From positions 1 through 11,350 of the forward strand of contig JANQKX010000333.1 of assembly GCA_028280915.1 (NCBI GenBank): a DNA stretch of 11,350 nucleotides, in the 5' to 3' direction. Source of the DNA: Kiloniellaceae bacterium (GTDB lineage: Bacteria > Pseudomonadota > Alphaproteobacteria > Kiloniellales > Kiloniellaceae). The position numbers and the translations under genes are program-made. Shown here one piece after another: positions 1 through 5,583 of this stretch. The notes beneath the pieces were generated by a model that did no database searches, was not told where the DNA came from, and worked only from the letters and a program-made list of their open reading frames with translations. The first letter of the stretch is position 1; every line of letters starts with the position of its first letter.

Positions 1-273
1 GGCCTGTACGTCAATCCGGCCTATACCCACCGCCTGGGCGACCTCAGCCCGGCCGAAAGCGCGCCGCTCTTGGCCCATCTGCGCGCGGTGGCCACGGTGC
101 CGGAGAATACCTATCGTCATCGCTGGCGGCCCGGCGACGTTGTGCTCTGGGACTGCCGCGCCTGTCTGCGCTACGCCCTGCCCGTCCCGCCCGGTTCCGA
201 AACCACTGAAGCGGCCGGCGCCGCCCCTTACGAATTGCGTCAGACCACCGTGGCCGGCGGTCGGCCGGCGTAG
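1..273 (+). CDS. TauD/TfdA-family dioxygenase, C-terminal part (partial, 5' end outside window)
   Basis: The frame is open from base 1 to a TAG at 271-273 and gives 90 residues. The blocks VNPAYTHR, then YRHRWRPGDVVLWD, then TTVAGGRPA match the C-terminal third of TauD/TfdA Fe(II)/2-oxoglutarate dioxygenases. These enzymes hydroxylate small substrates such as taurine in the cytoplasm. Family members usually carry WDNRxTxHYA, whose His is the distal iron ligand (His255 in E. coli TauD). Here the segment reads WDCRACLRYA, so Arg replaces that His. The MHRxT block, whose Arg binds 2-oxoglutarate, reads LRQTT, so Gln sits in the Arg position. The protein may therefore be a non-catalytic relative or a diverged subfamily. 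The proximal HxD motif lies outside the window and cannot be checked. A VOC-fold gene follows 40 bases downstream on the same strand, probably in the same transcript. The family call is fairly secure; the substrate is unknown. Confidence 0.8.
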   Translation, partial: GLYVNPAYTHRLGDLSPAESAPLLAHLRAVATVPENTYRHRWRPGDVVLWDCRACLRYALPVPPGSETTEAAGAAPYELRQTTVAGGRPA

Positions 274-313
274 AGTGCAAAAATCGGCGTCGCGTGCAAA
301 AAAGGAGAGCCCC

Positions 314-727
314 ATGACCGCCCAGGCCTTGGACCACGTAAACCTCGTCACCGCCAACCTGTCGGCCATTCAGACATTTTACACCGAGGTCATCGGGCTG
401 GAGGTCGGGGACCGGCCACCCTTCCCCTTCCCCGGCGCCTGGCTGTATTGCAACGGGCAGGCCGTGGTTCATCTGGTCGGAAAAACCCCGACATCGGATG
501 ACATTGCGGAAACAGCGCCCCAAATCGACCACTTCGCCTTTCGGGCGGCCGGTCTGCCGGCCTTCATCCGTAAGCTGGAAGACCGAGGCATCGCCTACCA
601 GACCGCCGTGGTCCCGGGTCGGGGCATCCTTCAGATCTTTTTGCGCGACCCGGACGGCAATAAAGTGGAAATGGATTTTTCCGAAGCGGAGGCCCAGGCC
701 CATAACAAGGAACGGACCGGGGGCTAA
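314..727 (+). CDS. VOC (glyoxalase/bleomycin-resistance fold) family protein
   Basis: This is a 137-residue cytoplasmic protein with the two-module beta-alpha-beta-beta-beta layout of the vicinal oxygen chelate superfamily. Module one starts at LDHVNLVT (His8) and ends at AVVHLVG (His53). Module two starts at IDHFAFRA (His73) and ends at the typical DPDGNKVEMDF (Glu119). His8, His53, His73 and Glu119 sit where VOC proteins hold their divalent metal, so a metal-dependent enzyme is plausible. Family members include lyases, isomerases, extradiol dioxygenases and thiol transferases, and the sequence alone does not say which applies here. The ATG at 314 was chosen because AAAGGAGAG (301-309) lies just before it at good spacing. 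The longer open frame upstream runs through the dioxygenase gene in another frame. It probably shares a transcript with the preceding dioxygenase gene and ends 13 bases before the convergent small gene. Confidence 0.88.
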   Translation: MTAQALDHVNLVTANLSAIQTFYTEVIGLEVGDRPPFPFPGAWLYCNGQAVVHLVGKTPTSDDIAETAPQIDHFAFRAAGLPAFIRKLEDRGIAYQTAVVPGRGILQIFLRDPDGNKVEMDFSEAEAQAHNKERTGG

Positions 728-740
728 AAAGGCCCGGTTG

Positions 741-1010
741 TTACTCGTCGACCTGTTCGCGCCGCTCTGAGTCCAAGCCGCCCAGGGCGTCGCAGAACTT
801 CTGCTGCATCTCCTCATCCGACGCGCCGTCGGGCACGCCCACCTCGAAAAGGTAAACCACCTCGCCGTAATCCTCGTCCGGATTGGCGTCTTCCAAGAAC
901 TTGCACGGGGTGTGGAGGATGTTGGCGATCTGGTCGGACAAGGCGCGCATTTCGTCCAGGTTCTGGACGGCACCGCCAAGGGAAACCGGAACACGGGCCG
1001 AATCGGACAT
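741..1010 (-). CDS. Small acidic hypothetical protein (89 aa)
   Basis: I do not recognise this family. The open frame runs from ATG (1008-1010) to TAA (741-743) and encodes 89 residues rich in Asp and Glu. It has no signal peptide or membrane segment, so it is presumably cytoplasmic. A helical segment (residues about 14-34, LDEMRALSDQIANIL) is followed by an acidic loop DANPDEDYGE (41-50). Next comes a strand-like stretch VVYLFEVGVP (51-60) and a second helix DEEMQQKFCDAL (65-76). There are two cysteines (36 and 73). A GAGAG-like ribosome-binding sequence sits just upstream of the ATG. The alternating amphipathic pattern looks like a real folded protein, not a shadow frame, and no better gene competes for the interval. 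It converges on the VOC gene with 13 bases between the stop codons and stands alone on its strand. Confidence 0.65.
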   Translation of the reverse strand: MSDSARVPVSLGGAVQNLDEMRALSDQIANILHTPCKFLEDANPDEDYGEVVYLFEVGVPDGASDEEMQQKFCDALGGLDSERREQVDE

Positions 1011-1346
1011 GAGTACTCTCTTAACAAATGGGGCAATAGGCCTCTAGACTAGCGCCGGCTGCCTAAGGCTTTGCTAATTCAAATCATTCTGATTGTGACG
1101 ATTTTTGGGCAAATCCTTGCGAAAGGATTAAACGAACCCGGGCGAATCCAGGGCGAGTTCAGGCTGGCCCGGCACCTTTTTGACCATTTTGCGGTAAGTA
1201 AAAAAAAGTCTCTTGTTGCAATGCAGCAAAACCTCTATGGGTTATTCCGTTAGCAAGACACTCATCGGCGCCGGTCGATATTTCAGGCTCGCTGGCAAAG
1301 GTGGCCGACGCCGATTTTCAATCTCAACACTCAAGGAGAGTCATTG
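1011..1346. other. Intergenic regulatory region between divergent genes
   Basis: About 335 bases lie between the divergent starts of the 89-residue protein gene and the AsmA-like gene, and they are visibly more AT-rich than the flanking genes. They must hold promoters for both genes, although I cannot pick a confident -35/-10 pair. Structures seen are a 7-bp hairpin (AATCCTT 1112-1118, loop GCGA, AAGGATT 1123-1129) with a GNRA-type loop, an A-run at 1200-1207, and the 17-bp palindrome at 1213-1229. A 60-codon open frame at 1071-1253 has neither a convincing ribosome-binding site nor protein-like composition, so I do not call it a gene. Confidence 0.6.
1213..1229. promoter_or_regulatory. 17-bp TTG/CAA inverted repeat, PhaR-like candidate operator
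   Basis: The sequence TTGTTGCAATGCAGCAA is an inverted repeat: TTG.TGCA.TGCA.CAA around a central A, with one mismatched pair (T1216/G1226). It lies about 118 bases upstream of the AsmA-like start, in AT-rich promoter-type sequence. The shape resembles the TGC-rich palindromes bound by PhaR, the regulator of polyhydroxyalkanoate and phasin genes in alphaproteobacteria. That assignment is inference, and another dimeric regulator could bind here. The symmetry itself is directly visible. Confidence 0.4.
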
Positions 1347-2195
1347 ATGAAACGCGGTTTGGCAATCTTTCTGGGTCTTGTGGTGGTGTTGATTGTGATC
1401 GTTGCGGCGGGCGCCTTTTACTTCCTGACCCAACTGGATTCCATCGCCAAGGCCACCATCGAAAACATCGGCTCCAAGGCAACCCAGACACAGGTCACCC
1501 TGAAGGACGTAAGCTTGTCCCCCTTCGACGGGGAAGGCGCGCTGGCAGGCTTTCGCATGTCCAATCCGGCCGGTTTCAGCGCGGGCGATGCCTTTAAATT
1601 CAACGAGATTTCCGTGGCCGTGGATATGAAAAGCCTGTTCGGCAGCCCGGTCATTATCAAGCGGGTACTGATTTCCAAACCGGACATCACCTATGAAATT
1701 GGCCCGAAGGGCTCCAACCTGGAGGCCATCCAGAAAAATGTCGCCAGCTACCTTCCCGCAAATAGTTCAGACGGGGGCGGCACGGACGGGGGTGGCTCGG
1801 ACAAAAAAGCCGAGAGCGACTCCCCCGATGTCATTATCCGGAAATTCACCTTGGACGGGGCCAAGGTCAGTGTAGTGGCGCCGCAGTTTTCCGATAAAGG
1901 CCTCACCGGGGAGGTGCCGGCCATTGAACTTAGGGATATCGGCACCCAGGAAAACGGCATCAGCCCGGCCGAGGCAGTCAAGGTGGTCTTGAGCGACGTT
2001 TTGCCCCACATCATTAGCTACGTGGGTAAAATGGACTTGGGCGATATCTCGAAACAACTCGAAGGGACGGCCAAGGACGCGCTCGAGAAGGCCGGCCAAA
2101 AGGCCATCGACGACGCTACCTCCGGCGGCGCCTTGGAAGGGGCCGGCGAAAAGGCCGGCGATACTTTGAAGAACCTGCTGAACAACGACAACTGA
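1347..2195 (+). CDS. AsmA-like membrane-anchored periplasmic protein
   Basis: This is a 282-residue protein with a single N-terminal membrane anchor (residues about 5-27, a run of Val, Leu and Ile) after MKR, and no obvious cleavage site. The rest would be periplasmic. Residues 31-120 (IENIGSKATQTQVTLKDVSLSPFDGEGALAGFRMSNPAGF, then KRVLISKPDITYE) match the N-terminal repeat pattern of AsmA/DUF748-type proteins, which are linked to outer-membrane assembly and lipid homeostasis. A low-complexity Gly/Asp/Ser linker (about 139-160) follows. A second AsmA-like strand unit (161-200) comes next, then a Lys/Ala/Glu-rich amphipathic helical tail (about 225-282). At 282 residues it is far shorter than full AsmA, which has over 600. 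The ATG at 1347 fits AAGGAGAG at 1333-1340 better than the TTG one codon earlier. It stands alone, and its regulation may involve the palindrome at 1213-1229. The fold family is likely; the exact role is unknown. Confidence 0.75.
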   Translation: MKRGLAIFLGLVVVLIVIVAAGAFYFLTQLDSIAKATIENIGSKATQTQVTLKDVSLSPFDGEGALAGFRMSNPAGFSAGDAFKFNEISVAVDMKSLFGSPVIIKRVLISKPDITYEIGPKGSNLEAIQKNVASYLPANSSDGGGTDGGGSDKKAESDSPDVIIRKFTLDGAKVSVVAPQFSDKGLTGEVPAIELRDIGTQENGISPAEAVKVVLSDVLPHIISYVGKMDLGDISKQLEGTAKDALEKAGQKAIDDATSGGALEGAGEKAGDTLKNLLNNDN

Positions 2196-2199
2196 TCTT

Positions 2200-2227
2200 C
2201 CGCCCCGCGGGCGGCAAAGCGGGGCGG
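2200..2227. terminator. GC-rich hairpin between convergent genes, possible terminator
   Basis: A perfect 9-bp stem CCGCCCCGC (2200-2208) pairs with GCGGGGCGG (2219-2227) across a 10-base loop. It starts 5 bases after the AsmA-like stop and lies between that gene and the convergent betA stop at 2260. There is no T-run on either strand, so it is not a classic intrinsic terminator. It may still assist termination or protect the 3' ends of both transcripts. Confidence 0.45.
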
Positions 2228-2259
2228 CGCCCCAACACAAACGAAGCGCCGGCCTCCGG

Positions 2260-3957
2260 TTAGCCTTCCTGAGGCGCCGGCCGCTGGGCCGAGCCGGCCC
2301 TTTGGGTGGTTTCCCAATCGGGGGCGATCCAAACCGGCGCGTTGGAAGCGGGCAGCGGGGCCCGTCCCCGGATGATGTCGGCGGCCTTCTCCCCCACCAT
2401 GATGGTGGGGCCGTTCAGGTTGCCGTTGGGGATGGTGGGAAAGATGGAGGAATCCACCACCCGCAGATTTTCGATCCCCCGCACCCGGCAGTCACTGTCC
2501 AGCACCGCCATGGGATCGTTGTCGCTACCCATTTTGCAGGTGCAAGAGGGGTGATAGGCGCTTTCGGTCTCCTGCCGCACCCAGGCGTCGATGGCTTCGT
2601 CGGAGGTCACCGCCGCGCCCGGCTGGATTTCATCGCCGCGATAGGGGTCCATGGCCTCCTGGGCGATGATTTCCCGGGTCAGACGGATGACCCGGCGCCA
2701 ATCCTCCCGGTCCGCCTCTTCCTTCATATAGTTAAAGAGAATGCTCGGCTTCTCCCGGGGATCGGCCGACTTGATGCGCACCCAGCCCCGGCTGTGAGGC
2801 TTGTTGGGGCCCACGTGGACCTGGAAGCCGTGGCCGTCGAAGGCCGCGTTGCCGTCATAGCGCATGGCCGCCGGCAGGAAATGGTACTGAATGTCGGGCG
2901 ATTTGCGCCCCGCCGCCGAGCGGATAAAGGCGCAGGATTCAAAGTGATTGGTCGCCCCCAGGCCGTCCTTGAACAGCACCCAGCGGGCGCCGATCAGACC
3001 CTTGGACAGCACGCCCAGCTTGCTGTTCAGGGTGATGGGCTGGCGGCAGCGGTATTGGAAATAGACCTCCAGATGGTCCTGCAGGTTTTCCCCCACCCCC
3101 GGCAGATCCTGCACCACCGGGACCCCGGCGTCTTGCAGCACCGCGCCGGGGCCGATGCCCGACAGCTGCAGCAACATGGGCGAGCCGATGGAGCCGGCCG
3201 CCAGGATCACCTCCCGATTGGCGGTTACGGTTGTTTGCGTCCCGCCCACCTCGTAGGCCACGCCCGTCGCCCTTTTACCGTCCAGCACCAAGCGGTGGGT
3301 CAGCGCCTCCGAAACCACCTTCAGGTTCGGCCGGGCCAAGGCCGGTTTCAGATAACCGTTGGCGGTGGACCAGCGCACCCCGTCCTTGACGGTCATGTGC
3401 ATGGGGCCGAAGCCTTCTTGGCGGAAACCGTTGTAATCGTCGGTGGCGCCGTAACCCGCCTGCACGCCGGCCTGGATGAAGGCCTGGTAGAGGGGGTTCA
3501 AGGTCATCTCATTGCCGTTGCAGGTCGCCAGGGGCCCGTCATTGCCGCGATAGTCGTCGCCGCCCCCTTTCCAGGTCTCGGCCCGGCGGAAATAGGGCAG
3601 GCAGTGGCGGTAGCCCCAATTGGCTACCCCCGCTTCCTCCCATTCGTCGAAGTCGCAGGCGTGCCCGCGCACATAGACCATGCCGTTGATGGAGGACGAC
3701 CCCCCCAGCACCTTGCCCCGGGGGCAGTGCATGCGCCGGTTATCCAGATAGGGCTCGGGCTCGGATTCAAAAAACCAATTGAACCGTTCCATGTTCATGG
3801 GAATGGAAAGGGCCGTGGGCATTTGAATGAAGATGCTGCGGTCGCTGCCGCCGGCCTCGATCAACAGCACGGACACCGCCGCATCCTCGCTTAGGCGATT
3901 GGCCAAGACACAGCCGGCCGACCCGGCACCCACAATAACGTAATCGAAGTTTTCCAT
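2260..3957 (-). CDS. betA: Choline dehydrogenase (GMC oxidoreductase)
   Basis: This 565-residue flavoprotein closely resembles BetA along its whole length. BetA oxidises choline to betaine aldehyde, the first step of glycine betaine synthesis, and passes electrons to the membrane respiratory chain. The FAD-binding motif is GAGSAG (10-15) near the start. The first GMC signature lies around residues 79-98 (PRGKVLGGSSSINGMVYVRG) and the second around 255-269 (GSIGSPMLLQLSGIG). The C-terminal substrate domain carries NHFE (337-340), QYHFLP (357-362) and YHPSCTCKMG, with His469 as the expected catalytic base. It also has NGNLNGPTIM with Asn515 at the partner position. The tail PVWIAPDWE extends beyond E. 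coli BetA. The start is the ATG at 3955-3957, with only a weak AGG upstream. A DUF1330 gene lies 38 bases upstream on the same strand. No betB, betI or betC is in view, so another GMC alcohol dehydrogenase role cannot be fully excluded. Confidence 0.9.
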   Translation of the reverse strand: MENFDYVIVGAGSAGCVLANRLSEDAAVSVLLIEAGGSDRSIFIQMPTALSIPMNMERFNWFFESEPEPYLDNRRMHCPRGKVLGGSSSINGMVYVRGHACDFDEWEEAGVANWGYRHCLPYFRRAETWKGGGDDYRGNDGPLATCNGNEMTLNPLYQAFIQAGVQAGYGATDDYNGFRQEGFGPMHMTVKDGVRWSTANGYLKPALARPNLKVVSEALTHRLVLDGKRATGVAYEVGGTQTTVTANREVILAAGSIGSPMLLQLSGIGPGAVLQDAGVPVVQDLPGVGENLQDHLEVYFQYRCRQPITLNSKLGVLSKGLIGARWVLFKDGLGATNHFESCAFIRSAAGRKSPDIQYHFLPAAMRYDGNAAFDGHGFQVHVGPNKPHSRGWVRIKSADPREKPSILFNYMKEEADREDWRRVIRLTREIIAQEAMDPYRGDEIQPGAAVTSDEAIDAWVRQETESAYHPSCTCKMGSDNDPMAVLDSDCRVRGIENLRVVDSSIFPTIPNGNLNGPTIMVGEKAADIIRGRAPLPASNAPVWIAPDWETTQRAGSAQRPAPQEG

Positions 3958-3995
3958 GACCTGGCCCCGTTTTATCTATCCTCTGAACCCGCGCC

Positions 3996-4283
3996 CTACG
4001 CCCCCTCGACGATCACGATGTCGGACTCCGCATAGGCCTGCCGCAGTTTCACCGCCTCTTGGTAGGCCGGTGAGTGGTAGCAGGCTTGCGCCTGGGCGTA
4101 GCTTTCAAATTCAATGACGACATTGCGGTCGTGTCCCGGCCGCTCGGGCCGCTCATGGGTCCCGCCGCGGATCAGATAGTTGCCGCCATGGGCCTTAATG
4201 GCGGCGCTGGCGGCGGCCATGTAGTCCGGATAACGCTCCGGGTCTTTGACGGTGAGTTGGGCGATCCAATAACCTTTGGGCAT
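3996..4283 (-). CDS. DUF1330 family protein
   Basis: This is a 95-residue soluble protein of the DUF1330 family, which has a ferredoxin-like dimeric alpha/beta-barrel fold. Typical features are KGYWIAQLTVKDPERYPDY at the start, GGNYLIRGG (33-41), VVIEFESYAQAQACYHSPAYQEAVKLR (55-81) and the closing IVIVEG (89-94). The family has no firmly established general function. The fold is shared with antibiotic-biosynthesis monooxygenases and other small-molecule proteins. The ATG at 4281-4283 is preferred over the upstream in-frame ATG at 4338-4340. A strong AGGAGAGGA sits at good spacing before it, and the family's usual N-terminus begins there. It is transcribed towards betA with a 38-base gap, which suggests a two-gene operon. 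A role linked to betaine or choline metabolism would be guilt by association only. Confidence 0.88.
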   Translation of the reverse strand: MPKGYWIAQLTVKDPERYPDYMAAASAAIKAHGGNYLIRGGTHERPERPGHDRNVVIEFESYAQAQACYHSPAYQEAVKLRQAYAESDIVIVEGA

Positions 4284-4381
4284 GTAAAAGATCCTCTCCT
4301 GTTTGCCGTTTTCTTGGGACGGTGCACCACACTCGGTCAAAGGTGTACGCCGACCCGCGGGGCGACTATGCTGGCCCTGAC

Positions 4382-4393
4382 CAATTCGAATTG
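4382..4393. promoter_or_regulatory. 12-bp perfect palindrome in a divergent promoter region
   Basis: CAATTCGAATTG reads identically on both strands. It lies in the 185-base gap between the divergent DUF1330-betA pair and the glycosyltransferase gene, where a shared operator would be expected. No regulator gene is adjacent, and I do not recognise the site. A 12-bp palindrome can occur by chance, so this is only a candidate. Confidence 0.25.
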
Positions 4394-4417
4394 AACTGGA
4401 GCAGGGGCAAACTGTCC

Positions 4418-4472
4418 ATGAAAATCCTCTCGTGAAAGACGCGTCATGAGCGGCATGAGCGTCATGCCATGA
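4418..4472 (+). other. Leader with two mini-ORFs and clustered ATGs before the glycosyltransferase gene
   Basis: Two very short frames precede the glycosyltransferase start. The first, MKILS with TGA at 4433-4435, starts at 4418 behind a GGAG...AGGGG purine stretch and is in the same frame as the gene. The second, MSGMSVMP (4446-4472), ends in a TGA that overlaps the gene's ATG (ATGA, 4469-4472). The stretch is built from repeats of GTCATG or GGCATG (CATGAGCGK twice in tandem). The annotated ATG has no good ribosome-binding site of its own, so translation may depend on coupling to the second mini-ORF. The frames are visible in the sequence; a function is inference. Confidence 0.35.
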
Positions 4473-5497
4473 AAGTCATGCAGGTCATGGCGGGCGGCGA
4501 CAGGGGCGGCGCCGAGACCTTTTTTGTCAGCCTCAATCTCGCCCTCCACAAGGCCGGGCTGGACCAGCGCATCGTCATGCGCCACAGCGAACTGCGGGCC
4601 GAGCTGTTCCGGGCGGGCGGTATCGAGCCCTTGCAGCTGAAGTTCGGCAGCCGGCTGGACTGGCAGACCCCCATGGCCCTGCGCAAGGAAGTGGCCCGCT
4701 ATCAGCCGCAGATCGTGGTCACCTGGATGAACCGGGCCACCCAGATGATGCCCCGGGGCAACTTCATCCACATCGGCCGTATTGGCGGCTATTACGACCA
4801 AAAATACTACCGCCACTGCGACCGCATGCTGGCCATGACCCAGGGCCTGGTGGATCACGCGGTCGACAACGGTTGGCCGGCCGATAAAGTGGACATGATC
4901 CGCAACTTCGCTCGGCTGGAAGAAGGCCCGCCTCTGGATCGGGCCGATTTCGACACCCCGGCCGAGGCGCCCCTGCTGATCGCTCTGGGCCGCCTGCACG
5001 AGGCCAAGGCCCTGGACATCCTGCTCCAAGCCCTCGTAGAGGAGCCCCGCGCCTATCTCTGGATCGCCGGCGAGGGGCCGCAGCGCGGCGAGCTCGAGTC
5101 ACTAAGCCGCACCCTCGGGCTGGCCGACCGCACCCGCTTCCTGGGTTGGCGCACGGACCGCAAGCCCCTCTTGCAGTGCGCCGACATCTGCGTCTTCCCC
5201 TCCCGCTACGAGCCCTTCGGCACGGTCATTCTGGAAGCCTGGGCCGCGGGCACGCCCCTGATCGCCTCCCGCGCCGCCGGCGCCGTCGAAGTGGTGGAGG
5301 CGGACAAAACCGGCCTCTTGGTCCCCATCGACGACGCCCCGGCGCTTGCCCAGGCCATCACCCGGGTGATCGACAGCCCGGACCTGGCCGCCCAGCTGGT
5401 CGCCGCCGGCCGGGAGCGCTACGAAGCCGAATTCACCGAAGAACGCTGCGTGGAAAACTACATTTCTCTTTTTGAACGGCTGCTGACCAGCCGCTAA
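4469..5497 (+). CDS. GT4-type glycosyltransferase (GT-B fold)
   Basis: This 342-residue cytoplasmic or membrane-peripheral protein belongs to the GT-B, family 4-like glycosyltransferases, which move a sugar from a nucleotide donor to an acceptor. The N-terminal domain opens with MKVMQVMAGGDRGGAETF, the usual acceptor-side glycine-rich loop. The C-terminal donor domain begins near residue 168 (LLIALGRLHEAKALDILLQAL) and continues through WIAGEGPQRGELE (198-210) and RTRFLGWRTD (221-230). It then reaches the E-x7-E motif EPFGTVILE (Glu248 and Glu256), followed by AAGTPLIAS and GLLVP. Likely acceptors are lipopolysaccharide core or another surface glycan, but no neighbouring glycan genes support a specific one. 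The ATG at 4469 is chosen because it gives the expected family N-terminus; in-frame ATGs at 4478 and 4487 are less likely. It is transcribed alone, diverging from DUF1330-betA and converging on the liv operon. Confidence 0.88.
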   Translation: MKVMQVMAGGDRGGAETFFVSLNLALHKAGLDQRIVMRHSELRAELFRAGGIEPLQLKFGSRLDWQTPMALRKEVARYQPQIVVTWMNRATQMMPRGNFIHIGRIGGYYDQKYYRHCDRMLAMTQGLVDHAVDNGWPADKVDMIRNFARLEEGPPLDRADFDTPAEAPLLIALGRLHEAKALDILLQALVEEPRAYLWIAGEGPQRGELESLSRTLGLADRTRFLGWRTDRKPLLQCADICVFPSRYEPFGTVILEAWAAGTPLIASRAAGAVEVVEADKTGLLVPIDDAPALAQAITRVIDSPDLAAQLVAAGRERYEAEFTEERCVENYISLFERLLTSR

Positions 5498-5511
5498 AGC
5501 GCGATCCAGCC

Positions 5512-5550
5512 AAAAAAGAGGGGCTTTCGCCAAACCGGCAAAAGCCCCTC
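5512..5550 (-). terminator. Intrinsic terminator of the binding-protein gene
   Basis: A 10-bp perfect stem, GAGGGGCTTT (5518-5527) with AAAGCCCCTC (5541-5550), is extended by an inner GCC/GGC pair around a 5-base loop. On the minus strand it is followed directly by six T (complement of A5512-5517). It lies 34 bases past the stop of the binding-protein gene, so it is a textbook terminator for the liv transcript. The same hairpin lies 20 bases after the convergent glycosyltransferase stop but lacks a T-run in that direction. Confidence 0.9.
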
Positions 5551-5583
5551 CATATGCACTGCTACTAGATCAGCGCAATGCGC

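Noticed and set aside
44..1036. 330-codon minus-strand frame across the first kilobase
   Set aside because: It runs over the dioxygenase and VOC genes and the 89-residue gene in other frames. Its Arg/Pro/Ser-rich composition is that of a shadow frame.
1071..1253. 60-codon frame in the intergenic region before the AsmA-like gene
   Set aside because: It starts at a TTG, lacks a ribosome-binding site and runs through the palindrome and A-rich tract. It reads better as regulatory sequence.
2302..3894. 530-codon open frame antisense to betA
   Set aside because: The composition is rich in His, Gly and Arg as expected for the complement of a high-GC gene. No domain is visible, and betA on the other strand is unmistakable.
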